Assembly: GCA_039707655.1 (NCBI GenBank)
Contig: CM077667.1
Span: forward strand, 413,521,409 to 413,585,408
Reading direction: 5' to 3'
From: Elymus sibiricus
Taxonomy: Eukaryota > Streptophyta > Magnoliopsida > Poales > Poaceae
Length of the DNA stretch: 64,000 bases
How positions within the stretch are numbered: position 1 is the first letter of the stretch; the number at the start of each line of letters is the position of its first letter. Below are positions 11,065-22,317 of this stretch, one piece after another. The notes under the pieces were generated by a model. It was not told the origin of the DNA, did no database searches, and saw only the letters and a list, made by a program, of their open reading frames with translations. The translations under genes and the position numbers were made by a program.

Positions 11065-12395
11065 ATTCCAACGCTGAAAAATCTTATATATTGAGAAACC
11101 TCCGAAAGTTAACCTAGAACTTCCGCTCCGCCGCCGTAAGTCTCTGTTCCGAAACGATCTCATATGGAACCCTTTTCCGGTACATTGCCGGAGGGGGAAA
11201 TCATCACCGGAGGCCATCTTCATCATTCCGGCGGTCTCCATATCGAGGAGGGAGTAGTTCACCCTCAGGGCTGAGGGTATGTACCAGTAGCTATGTGTTT
11301 AATCTCTCTCTCTCTCTCGTGTTCTTGATATGGCACGATCTTGATGTACCACGAGCTTTGTTAATATAGTTGGATCATATGGAGTTCTTCCCTCTCTATC
11401 TTGATGTGATGAATTGAGTCTTTTCCCTTTGAGATTTCGTTACATTGGATTGAATACTTTGGATTTTAGAACACTTGATATATCTCTTTCATGTGGATAC
11501 CCGAGGTGACAATGGGGTGTTCTACTGAGTCACTTGATATATGTTTTGGTTATCAACTTGCGGATCCCCGTGGTGACATTGGGGTGATCTAGGTACATAG
11601 GTTGATGCACGTTTTTGTACTACTTTCTCCTATAAAAATCTTGGGGATACTCTTTGAGGTTCTTTGTGTTGGATTAAATATGATGAACCTGGAAAAAAAT
11701 TGATGCATGTCGAATAATTAACTCATGGATACTTGTGGTGACATTGCAGTATCTAGATGACATTAGAGTTTATTGATGCATATCATAGGTGTTACTCTAG
11801 TACGAACTCTAGGGTTGTTTGTGACACTTATAGGGATGTCTCAATAGATTGATCGGAAAGGATAACTTTGAGGTGGTTTTGCTACCTACAACAATTTCAT
11901 TTTATGTTCTCTGCTAGATAGGAACTTTGGAGTGATTCTTTGTCGCACGTCGAGGGATGGTTATATGATTCAATTATGTTAGCATCCTTGAGAGATCGCA
12001 CTAGTGAAAGTATGAACCCTAGGCCTTGTTTTCAGGCATTGCAACACCGTTTTTACACACTTTTGTCACTAGTTACCTTGCTATTTTTATTTATCCAGAT
12101 AACAAAAACCTATATCTACTATCCATACTACACTTGTATCACCATCTCTTCGTTGAACTAGTACACCTATACAATTTACCATTGTATTGGGTGTGTTGGG
12201 GACACAAGAGATTTCTTGTATTTGATTGCAAGGTTGTTTGAGAGAGACCATGTTCATCCTACACTTCCCGCGGATTGATAAACCTTAGGTCATTCACTTG
12301 AAGGAAAATTGCTACTGTCCTATAAAACTCTGCGCTTGGAGGCCCAACACGAGTCTACAAGAATAAAGTTGTGTAGTAGACATCAAGCTCTTGTC

Positions 12396-12413
12396 TGGTG
12401 CTGTTGCCGGGGA
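12396..12413 (+). other. Primer binding site, tRNA-Asp type
   Basis: TGGTGCTGTTGCCGGGGA lies 10 bases inside the 5' LTR. It differs at two positions from the canonical complement of the plant tRNA-Asp 3' end. Confidence 0.75.
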
Positions 12414-12509
12414 GGTGAGTGCTTGAAGGTATATTTGTAGATCTTGCAATTGAATCTTTTAGTTTCTTGTTTTATCACTAGTTTTGTTTATAAAAGAAAA
12501 CTACAAAAA

Positions 12510-13082
12510 ATGGAATTTAGGTTGTCTCATATGCTTCATCTTTATAATGTCTTTCTTGAAAATGATGGATCAGAAAATTGTGCTCAAGTGTTAGAAGAAG
12601 AATTCAATAAAATGTTAGGCATTAAATCCTTGAATGATAAGCATGATTGCAATGTTTTAGTATGCTTTCCTATGAATATCCATGATGCTAATGATATGCA
12701 AAGCCATAAGCTTGGGGACGCAATGTTTGATGAAGATGATCTGCTTAGTCCCCCTACTTGTGATGATAATATTTACTATGATGATAGCATGCCTCCTATT
12801 TATCATTATTATATTGATGAAATTGGGTTTGGAAGAGTGTCAACTCTAGGTACTAATGATCCCACTATTTTGGCGGGTGTTGAATCTTATTGTAATAATT
12901 ATGAAAGTGGGTTTGGAAGAGTGTCAACTCTAGGTACTAATGATCCCACTATTTTGGAGGGTGTTGAATCTTATTGTAATAATTATGAAAGTGGATTTGG
13001 AGAGGTCATGACTTTATTTAGTGATGATTCCACTATTATGGAAGAGGTTTCAATTGATTATGATAACAAAGTTGCTATCTAA
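12510..13082 (+). CDS. Short retroelement ORF with a 28-residue tandem repeat, unknown function
   Basis: This ORF sits where gag would start, about 100 bases after the primer site. I chose the ATG at 12510 (MEFRLSHMLHL) over 12444 because it follows an A-rich leader and gives an acidic, more gag-like start; this choice is uncertain. No known domain is recognised. Residues encoded at 12825-13076 form three 28-codon units starting GFGRVSTLGTNDPTIL. The first two are almost identical in DNA and the third has diverged. A related fragment (HDCNV...) occurs at about 63350 after another primer site, so the ORF belongs to a wider non-autonomous family. It might be a gag remnant. Confidence 0.45.
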   Translation: MEFRLSHMLHLYNVFLENDGSENCAQVLEEEFNKMLGIKSLNDKHDCNVLVCFPMNIHDANDMQSHKLGDAMFDEDDLLSPPTCDDNIYYDDSMPPIYHYYIDEIGFGRVSTLGTNDPTILAGVESYCNNYESGFGRVSTLGTNDPTILEGVESYCNNYESGFGEVMTLFSDDSTIMEEVSIDYDNKVAI

Positions 13083-13220
13083 GATGATTATTGTGATCAC
13101 ATGTATGCTATAGAAAGTAATTATGAAAATGAAATATGTCCTCATGATTTTAATGTTCAACTTGGTTATGTCAATCAAGTATCTCATGATAGTTATTTTT
13201 TTTAGTTTTCTCCCACTATT

Positions 13221-13523
13221 ATGTCTCAGAAGAAAGTTGCTTATGTGGAGAGTAATAAATTTTCAATGCTTGTGGATCATGAAGGGAATGCTTTGTGTGA
13301 CAGTTATATTGTTGAATTCCTTCATGAAGCTACTGAAAATTATTATGAGATAGGACCATATGCTTGTAGGTATTGCAATAGTATCAAGTTTCATCTCTAT
13401 GTGTTGAAAATCTTGAAGATATGCTTGTTTTGCCTTGCAATGCTAGATGATTCTTTCTACAATGAATTGTTTGCTCAAAAAATCCCTAAGCATAGGAAGT
13501 GTGTTAGGCTTAAATGTTCTTGA
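13221..13523 (+). CDS. Second short retroelement ORF, unknown function
   Basis: An open frame of 100 codons (MSQKKVAYVESNKFSML...) lies 140 bases downstream of the previous ORF. Codon usage is AT-rich, like the rest of this interior. It has two Cys residues near YACRYCNS but no defined zinc motif and no recognised domain. Together with the previous ORF it may be the decayed N-terminal part of a gag-like protein; no pol follows. Confidence 0.3.
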   Translation: MSQKKVAYVESNKFSMLVDHEGNALCDSYIVEFLHEATENYYEIGPYACRYCNSIKFHLYVLKILKICLFCLAMLDDSFYNELFAQKIPKHRKCVRLKCS

Positions 13524-13889
13524 CATGTGATTCATGATGCTCTCTTTGTGTTTCAATTCTTTACTTTTATGTGAGCATCAATGAAATCATCATGCCTAAC
13601 TAAAAGGTTTTAAAGAAAAGCGCTTGTTGGGAGACAATCCAATATTTGCCCTTACTATTTTGGTGTGTTCACATGATTAAGCTACTTTAGTAATCATGTT
13701 TTGTGCCTTTTATTTAAATAATATGCCAAGTAAAGCCTTTGGGTTACTGTGAACACTTGTTGATTTGATTCTATGCAAAAACATAAACATTTACCTCCAG
13801 TATATAGTTTTCCTGATTTTACTGGAGCGTCAAAATATTCTGAACCTTTTACACAGTATTTCTATGCAAATTCTCTATGTTTTCCTAAT

Positions 13890-16600
13890 TTTTCAGAATT
13901 TTCAGAGATAGGGAAATGTGGTTCCAATTCAGATCTTTACAGATTGTTCTGTTTTTGACAGATTCTGTTTTGCATGCATAGTTTGCTAGTTAGTGTTTCC
14001 ATAGCTTTTATTTAGTGACATAAATTATGGGATTGATAGAATATAGTAGGCATTATCTGAGAACAATTATGAATCTTTTCTTTGTAGTACCTAAATGAAT
14101 GATCTATTTTATTATACTAACCCATCTCACGAAGTTCCGTTGAGTTTTGTGTGATTGAAGTTTTCAAGTTTTGGGTGAGTGATGACCCACAAGTATAGGG
14201 GGTCAATCATAGTCCTTTCGATAAGTAAGAGTGTCGAACCCAACGAGGAGCAGAAGGAAATGACAAGCGGTTTTCAGCAAGGTAATTTTTGCAAGCACTG
14301 AAATTGTAGGTAACAGGTAGTTTGATAGCAAGATAATTGGTAACGAGCAAGTAACGATAACGGTAAATAAAGTGCAACAAGATAGCCCAATCCTTTTGTG
14401 GCAAAGGACAGGACAAAACGTTCTCTTATAATAAGCAAAGCGTTCTTGAGGGTACACGGGAATTTCATCTAGTCACTTTCATCATGTTGGTTTGATTTGC
14501 GTTTGCTACTTTGATAATTTGATACGTGGGTGGACCGGTGCTTGGGTGCTGTTCTTACTTGAACAAACCTCCCACTTATGATTAACCCCCTCGCAAGCAT
14601 CCGCAACTACGAGAAAAGTATTAAGATAAAATCTAACCATAGCATTAAACTTTTGGATCCAAATCATCCCCTTACAAAATAGCGCATAAACTAGGGTTTA
14701 AGCTTCTGTCACTCTAGCAACCCATCATCTAATAACTACTCCACAATGCATTCCCTTAGGCCCAAAGATGGTGAAATGTCATGTAGTCGATGTTCACATG
14801 ACACCACAAAGGGAATCACAACACTCATATCATCAAAATATCGAACACATATCAAATTCACATGATTACTTGCAACATGACTTCTCCCGTGACCTCAAAA
14901 ACAAAGGTAACTACTCAAAAATAATATTCATGCTCAAGATCAGAGGGGTATTAAATAGCATAATGGATCTTAACATATAATCTTCCACCAAATAAACCAT
15001 ATAGTAATCAACTACGAGATGTAATCAACACTACTAGTCACCCACAGGTACCAATCTGAGGTTCCGGTACAAAGATTGAACACAAGAGATGAACTAGGGT
15101 TTGAGAGGAGATGGTGATGTTGAAGATGTTGATGAAGATATGCCTCCCAAAGATGAGAGGGGTGTTATTGATGACGATGGCTTCGATTTCCCCCTTCAGG
15201 GGGGGGGGAGTTCCCCCGGCGGAATCGCTCCGCCGGAGGGCAAAAGTGCTCCTGCCCAAGTTCCGCCTTGAGACGGCGGCGTTCCGTGCCGAAAGTCCTC
15301 TCCTTATTTTTTCTAGGTCAAAAGACCTTAAGTACCAGAAGATGGGCACCGGAAGTGGGCTGGGCTGACCACAACCCACCAGGGCGCACCTGGGGAGCCT
15401 GGCGCACCCTGGTGTCTTGTGGTCACCAGGTGGCCCCCTCCGGTAGTTATTTTCTCTAGTATTTTTTATATATTCCAAAATAATTCTCCGTGAAGTTTCA
15501 GCTTATTTGGAGATGTGCAGAATAGGTGTCTCTGATATGCTTTTTCAGGTCCAGAATTCCAGCTGCCGGCATTCTCCTTCTTTGTGTAAACCTTGCAAAT
15601 TATGAGAGAAAAGGCATTAGAATTACTCCATAAAGCAATATTATGCATAAAAACATTATAAATAACAATAGGAAATCATGATGCAAAATGGACGTATCAG
15701 TGAGATACCGATATGAGGAGAATATAGAGTGGAAAGACCCTAAGCTTGGGGATGCCCAAGGCACCCCCAGGCAATATTCAAGGAATACTCAAGCGTCTAA
15801 GCTTGGGGATGCCCTCGAAGGCATCCCCTCTTTCATCTTCAACATTATCGGTATATCTTACTTGGAGCTATATTTTTATTCGTCAGATAATATGTGTTTT
15901 GCTTGGAGCATCATTTTATTTTGTTGGTATTTCTTTTATGCTATTTATAATCATGTTTTTGAATAAAAAGTACCAAGAATTGCCTTTAGGATGCTTGAAT
16001 TGCATGTTTGATGTGTGTTGTATAAAAATAGAAACTTTTATTGTAGTGTTTGAATTTTCATATTTTACTTAAACATGGAATGTTTCTAAAAATTTTACAA
16101 AGTACTTTCATATGAATTATTTATTATGTCCTAAATTTTCAGAATTTTTTGAGTTACAGAAGTACACGTGTTGAATTAATTGGTACAGACTGTCCTGTTT
16201 AGACAGATTGATGTCATAGTTTTGTTATCTGCTTAACCTATAGTTTTCATGACTCATATTGGTAGATATAAATTTTGGGCATGATAGTATACGATAGCTA
16301 ATGTTTGAAAATTATTATGCAACTTGTCTTGGTAGTACATGAATGGTTGATTTATTCTTATGTGTAATAACCTATCTCACGAGTTATTGTCAAGTTTTGT
16401 GTGGATGAAGCTTTTAAGATTTAGGAAACCGTTATATGAGAGGAATTAAAGAGACACATGATATGAAGCTTGGGGATGCCCAAGGCTCCCCAAGTCAATA
16501 TTACAAGAAGTCTCAAGCATCTAAGCTTGGGGATGCCACGTTAGGCATCTCACCTCTCTTCGTCAACAAATATCGGTTAGCCTATGTTGAGCCCAAGTTT
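13890..16600 (+). repeat. Diverged duplication of about 740 bp in the element interior
   Basis: The segment around 13900-14179, continued after the solo LTR at 15705-15850, recurs at about 16170-16570. Both copies carry CAGATTCTGTT/CAGATTGATGT, TAACC..CTCACGA, GTTTTGTGTG, then a pair of AAGCTTGGGGATGCC motifs. With the inserted solo LTR removed, the offset is about 740 bp. No coding potential is seen. Confidence 0.6.
14180..15699 (-). mobile_element. Solo LTR (Athila-like family) with perfect target duplication
   Basis: On the minus strand it starts TGATACGTCC (right end, 15699) and ends ..TGTGGGTCATCA (14180). The 5-bp duplication GTGAG occurs at 14175-14179 and 15700-15704. No interior domain is present, so this is a solo LTR from LTR-LTR recombination. 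It is 1520 bp. Its LTR differs from that of the host element. Confidence 0.9.
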
Positions 16601-18235
16601 TATTTGTTCACATGATATGTGCTATTCTTGGAGTGTATTTTTGTTTTCTTAATTGTTTGAATAAAATTCTTAGATCCGAAAGTCTTTATTGAGAGAGAGT
16701 CCTCCCATAGCTACTTGATTGTTTGACAACTCACTGATCTTCACTCATATCTTTTAAGAGTAGTTTGATGTTTACTCTTGTGCTTCACTTATCCTAAGAG
16801 TAAATTGTGAATGAATGAAGTAAAATCTATTGAAGTTTGATAATCATAGTATTGGTCATACAAGCAATTTATGAATGATTAGTATAAGGAAGAGAGCTTT
16901 CACATGCAAATATATTATCTTGGACATCTTTTATGATTGTGAATACCCATTAATTATTTTAAACCTCGACCAAATTAGTTGAAGTTGGATAAGGAAGACA
17001 ACATAATGAGTTATGTTTGGGTATATTTGCATAGAAGTTATATTATTATGGATCCTCCAACATGTGGTGCTTGTTTAGAAACTTTTGCTAGCCAAAACTC
17101 CGTACTAAGTAGAGATACTACTTGTGCATCCAAAATCCTTGAGCAAAGTTTCTTCCATAAGAGTCCACCATAGCTACCTATATATGGTATTTCACTGTCA
17201 TTCCAAATAAATTTGCATGTGCCACCTGTAAAACTTTCAAATAAATTTCTATTTTGTGTGCCCATACCGCTCATGGAGCGATCGGGGCGGTCAGTATCTT
17301 CCATGCTAAGCGGGTTATTCTCATGATGAGTGTTTATTCACTTGTCATTGCACGAGAGTGGCTGGTAAAAAGGATGCCCAGTCCTGCATAATACAAAAAT
17401 AAATAAACAAGAACTCACCCTAGAAATTTGATTGTTTGGAGGGCACCCGTGGATGCGTCTAGCCATGGAAAATGTTTGAATGGTGAAGGGGGAGTAAATA
17501 TTTCATTCTGTTTGGGAACCGCCAATAATGTGTTTAGTATGGAAGATACTGAAATCCTTTGTTGTGACGTTGGCAGGAAAGGCACACCACCCAAAGTATA
17601 ATCATCTCTGTTTTAATCAATGAGCTCTGGCACATAAGCTAATCCATGCTTCCCTCTGCGAAGGGACGTTCTATTTACTTTTATGTTATTTACTTTCATG
17701 TTATTTACTTTTGATGTTGAGTCACCTTCTTATTCCAACCTCAATCTCTAGTTGGCAAGCATCATGTGATGGGGAAAGATACAAACACATGTATCCAGTC
17801 AAATATATTTGATCATGAGTTATTATTGTTGACAATTATCTTTATGATAAGTGTGTTGGGAGGCGAAACATTAAGCCACTATCTTTCTCTGTGTTTGATG
17901 AATGTTGTTTGTTCTAAAAATGTGCTTTGAGTATTAGCAATCATAGAAGACTATATGATAATTGAGAATGTGAATCTCTTACTTAGAAAATAAGATGAAC
18001 TATAATTGTTTGATGTTTATGAACATAGGTTGTTAAGTTTCAAGAGAATGCATAGTTTGAACCATAACATGTGAATTGGTTGCTACTTTATCATGATGAG
18101 TTCTATGAGAAAGACTTGTTGTTTATGATGCTAGAAAAAATAATTCAAATTGATCAAACTTATGCACTGTGCTACCATTCACACTTCATAAATTATTTCT
18201 TTTATATTTTACCTACTCGAGGACGAGAAGGAATT
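16600..18235 (+). other. Non-coding 3' region of the 4729-19913 element
   Basis: No protein is recognised. The stretch 17080-17400 is clearly related to 60540-60830 in the other Athila-like element, sharing GAGTCCACCATA, CTACCTATAT and GGTATCTTCCATGCTA in the same order. It precedes the polypurine tract. Confidence 0.6.
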
Positions 18236-18249
18236 AAGCTTGGGGGTGC
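18236..18249 (+). other. Polypurine tract before the 3' LTR
   Basis: AAGCTTGGGGGTGC directly precedes TGATATGTCTCC at 18250. The equivalent site is AAGCTTGGGGGAGT at 61602 and AAGCTTGGGAATGC at 50343. Confidence 0.75.
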
Positions 18250-19913
18250 TGATATGTCTCCTATGTATCGATAATTTATGAAGTATTCGTGCTATATTTA
18301 CCCACATATACAATACTTTTGTATGGTTTTTATGCACTTTATATGATTTAGATGGAACTAACCCGGACTAACGCTGTTTTCAGCAGAATTACTGTGGTGT
18401 TGTTTTTATGCAGAAAATAAAAGTTCTCGGAATCGCCCGAAACTTTTTGACGGTTTTTTATTGAAGGAAAGGGACCCAGGAAGATTCGATGGAGGACCAG
18501 AAGACACACGAGGAGGTGACAAGGCAACCCGGCGCGCCCAGGGGGATGGGCTCACGGGGATACCTTGTGGGCCCCTGTGGCACCTCCTGGCTTGATTCCA
18601 ACGTCGAAAAATCCTATATATTGAGAATCCTCCGAAAGTTAACCTAGAACTTCCGCTCTGTCGCCGAAAGCCTCTGTTCTGAAGCGATCTCATCCGGAGC
18701 CCTTTTCCGGTACCCTGTCGGAGGGGGAAATCATCAGCAAAGGCCATCTTCATCATCTCGGCGGTCTCCATGTCGAGGAGGGAGTAGTTCACCCTCAGGG
18801 CTGAGGGTATGTACCAATAGCTATGTGTTTAATCTCTCTCTCTCTCTCTCGTGTTCTTGATATGGCACGATCTTGATGTACCACGAGCTTTGTTAATATA
18901 GTTGAATCATATGGTGTTCTTCCCTCTCTATCTTGATGTGATGAATTGAGTCTTTTCCCTTTGAGATTTCGTTATATTGGATTGAATACTTTGGATTTGA
19001 GAACACTTGATATATGTCTTGCACGTGGATACTCGTGGTGAAAATGGGGTGTTCTATTGTGTCACTTGATATATGTTTTGGTTATCAACATGCGGATCCC
19101 CGTGGTGACATTGGGGTGATCTAGGCACATAGGTTGATGCACGTTTTCGTCCTACTTTATCCGATAGAAATCTTGGGGGTACCCTTCGAGGTTCTTTGTG
19201 TTGGATTGAATATGATGAATCTGAAATTGTTTGATGCATGTCGAATAATTAACTCATGGATACTTGTGGTGATATTGGAGTATCTAGGTGACTTTAGAGT
19301 TGATTGATGCATATCATAGGTGTTATTCCAGTACGAACTCTAGGTTTGTTTGTGACAGTTATAGGGGTGGCTCAATAGATTGATCGGAAAGGATAACTTT
19401 GAGGTAGTTTTGCTACCTACAACTATTTCATCTTATGTTCTCCGCTAGATAGGAACTTCGGAGTGATTCTTTGTCGCACATTGAGGGATGGTTATGATTC
19501 AATTATGTTAGCACCATTGAGAGATTGCACTAGTGAAAGTATAAACTCTAGGCCTTGTTTTCAAGCATTGCAACACCGTTTTTACACACTTTTGTCACTG
19601 GTTACCTTGCTGTTTTTATTTATCTAGATTACAAAAACCTATATCTACTATCCATACTACACTTGTATCACTATCTCTTCGCCGAACTAGTGCACCTATA
19701 CAATTTACCATTGTATTGGGTGTGTTGGGGACACAAGAGATTTCTTGTATTTGATTGCAGGGTTGTTTGAGAGAGACCATGTTCATCCTACACCTCCCAT
19801 GGATTGATAAACCTTAGGTCATCCACTTAAGGGAAAATTGCTAGTGTCCTACAAAACTCTGCACTTGGAGTCACACACGAGTCTACAAGAATAAAGTTGT
19901 GTAGTAGACATCA
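18250..19913 (+). repeat. 3' LTR of the 4729-19913 element
   Basis: It aligns with the 5' LTR from TGATATGTCTCC to ..GTAGTAGACATCA. It contains a CT microsatellite at about 18834-18850. The last base is shared with the target duplication of the next solo LTR. Confidence 0.85.
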
Positions 19914-20141
19914 TTTCTGAAAGCACAATGTGCTCCCTTGGTGGTTTTGATAATTCATGACAACATACATTGTCTCTTGGACTAATACTTTTACCTAGTG
20001 TATTTCAGATAAAGTCCACAGAGAAGGGTTGGCAAAAGGATAGTGGAGATACCCCAAGATGCAAGGAAATGGATTGGCAAAGCTTCAAGCAAGAGGACTC
20101 TACATTTTACTTTGTGAGAAATCACTTTGAGTCCATAGGAA

Positions 20142-21870
20142 TGTTGGGGAACGGAGCATGAATTTCAAAAAATTTCCTATGCTCACGCAAGATCTATCCA
20201 TGGAGATGCATCGCTACGAGAGGGGAGAGTGTGTCTACGTACCCTCGTAGACCGTTAGCGGAAGCGTCTCACAACGCGGTTGATGTAGTCGAACAATCCT
20301 TCGAGCTCCACCGATCGAGTACCGAACGTACGGCACCTCCGAGTTCTACACACGTGCAGCTCGGTGACGTTCCTCGCCTTCTTGATCCAGCAAGACGTCG
20401 AGGTAGTAGATGAGTTCCGTCAGCACGACGGCGTGGCGACGGTGACGGTGAAGTGATTCCGGCAGGGCTTCGCCTAAGCTCTCCGAAAATATGACCGAGG
20501 TGGAAAACGGAGATCGGGGCACCGCACACGGCTATGGGACAATTGGGGTGCCCCTCCTCCGTATATAAAGGAGGGAGAGGGGAGGAGGCTGGCCCTAGGG
20601 GCTGCGCCAAGAGTGGGGAGTCCTACTAGGACTCCTTAGTCCTAGTAGGATTCCACCTCCCATACGGAGTAGGAAAGGGGGAAGGGAGAGGGAAAGGAAA
20701 GAGGGGGCTGCGCCCCCTCCCCTAGTCCAATTCGGTTTGGGCAAGAGGTGGCGCGTGCCTCCTCACGTGGCCTGCCTCTCCTTTTCCCGTATGGCCCAAT
20801 AAGGCCCATTACTTCTCCCGGTGAATTCCCGTAACTCCCCGGTACTCCGAAAAATACCCGAATCACTCGGAACCTTTCCGACGTCCGAATATAGCCTTCC
20901 AATATATGAATCTTTACCTCTCGACCATTTCGAGACTCCTTGTCATGTCCGTGATCTCATCCGGGACTCCGAACAACATTCGGTCACCAATCACATAACT
21001 CATATAATACTATATCGTCATCGAACCTTAAGTGTGCGGACCCTATGGGTTCGGGAATGATGTAGACATGACCGAGACGACTCTCTGGTCAATAACCAAC
21101 AGCGGAACCTGGATGCTCATATTGGTTCCTACATATTCCACGAAGATCTTTATCGGTGAACCTCATATGACAACATACGTTGTTCCCTTTGTCCGGCGGT
21201 ATGTTACTTGCCCGAGATTCGATCGTCGGTATCCAATACCTAGTTCAATCTCGTTACCGGCAAGTCTCTTTACTCGTTCCGTAATACATCATCTTGCAAC
21301 TAACTCTTTAGTCATGGTGCTTGCAAGGCTTCTGTGATGCTGTATTACCGAGAGGGCCCAGAGATACCTCTCCGATAGTCGGAGTGACAAATCCCAATCT
21401 CGATCCATGCCAACTCAACAAACACTTTCGGAGATACATGTAGTGCACCTTTATAATCACCCAGTTACGTTGTGACGTTTGATACACCCAAAGTATTCCT
21501 ACGGTATCCGGGAGTTGCATGATCTCATGGTCAGAGGAACGTGTATTTGACATAGTGAAAGCAATAGCAATAAACTGAACGATCATTTGCTATGCTAACG
21601 GTTGGGTCAAGTCCATCACATCATTCTCCTAATGATGTGATCCCGTTATCAAATGACAACTCATGTCCATGGTCAGGAAATCTTGACCATCTTTTGATCA
21701 ACGAGCTAGTCTAGTAGAGGCTTACTAGGGACTCAGTATTTGTCTATTATCCACACATGTATTAAGTTTCCGGTCAATACAATTCTAGCATGAATAATAA
21801 ACCATTATCATGAACGGAGAAATATGATAATAAAAACTTTATTAATTGCCTCTAGGGCATATTTCCAACA
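20142..21870 (-). mobile_element. Solo LTR of the BARE-1/WIS/Angela copia group
   Basis: Read on the minus strand it starts TGTTGGAAATATGCCCTAG and ends ..CGTTCCCCAACA, the recognisable BARE/WIS/Angela LTR. The perfect 5-bp target duplication AGGAA lies at 20137-20141 and 21871-21875. At 1729 bp it is near the usual LTR length. The promoter TATA appears as TTTATATACGG on the minus strand at about 20560-20572, next to an inverted repeat. No internal domain is present. Confidence 0.92.
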
Positions 21871-22003
21871 AGGAAAGCCAATACTATTAAAAGGGGGTAA
21901 GGTATTGTTGGTGAACAAAATGCTCATACGTGCACAAGTGATAGTCACCAAAAACACCCACAAGCTCTTCCACAAAAGTCTGTCCAAAGTCAAATATCCA
22001 AAA

Positions 22004-22317
22004 TCGGTGCAACCAACACTTTCCACTCGGTGCCACCGATTCCCATACTCAGACAGACATAAGCCAAACCCTAGCCTTTCGGTGCAACCGATTCTGCTTC
22101 GGTGCCACCGAGTTTGGGTTGCCAACTTTCTGTTACGTAGTTTCACAAAATCGGTACCATCGAGTTTGTTGAATCGGCGTCACCGAGATTGGGCAATCTG
22201 ACCGTTGGTCACCTTATCGGTGCAACCGAGTTTTATATATCGGTCTCACCGAGATTCAAAAGTTGCCGCCTTTTGGTCACTTCGGTACCACCGAGATTAA
22301 CACATCGGTGTCACCGA
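22004..22317 (+). repeat. Array of ten 13-bp palindromes in the LTR upstream of its TATA box
   Basis: TCGGTNNNACCGA-type palindromes start at 22004, 22027, 22079, 22099, 22151, 22174, 22217, 22240, 22282 and 22305. The full form is TCGGTGCCACCGA: two 6-bp arms around one central base. Spacing is irregular at 20-52 bases. The last copy ends about 45 bases before the TATA box. They may be transcription-factor sites in U3; this is inferred. Confidence 0.75.

Larger units (their letters stand above)
4729..12385 (+). repeat. 5' LTR of the 4729-19913 element (split by the 5079-11064 insertion)
   Basis: The two LTR pieces are 4729-5078 and 11070-12385. They join through the 5-bp duplication ATTCC (5074-5078 and 11065-11069) left by the inserted element. 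Together they align along their length with the 3' LTR at 18250-19913, including a CT microsatellite (about 11307) and the shared end ..TGTGTAGTAGACATCA. Confidence 0.85.
4729..19913 (+). mobile_element. Non-autonomous Athila-like LTR retrotransposon, host of nested insertions
   Basis: The 5' LTR begins TGATACGTCTCC at 4729 and ends ...GACATCA at 12385. It is interrupted by a Tat-like element, and without it measures about 1.67 kb. The 3' LTR is 18250-19913, about 1.66 kb. A tRNA-Asp-type primer site follows the 5' LTR and a polypurine tract (18236-18249) precedes the 3' LTR. The interior holds only two short ORFs and repeats; no protease, reverse transcriptase or integrase is seen, so it would need proteins in trans. 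The outer 5-bp flanks are GCTCC and TTTCC, which do not match well; either the target duplication has mutated or one end is rearranged. Confidence 0.8.

Noticed and set aside
22004..22317. Possible CRISPR-like array
   Set aside because: Repeats are 13-bp palindromes with irregular 7-40 base spacers inside a plant LTR; no CRISPR context exists.
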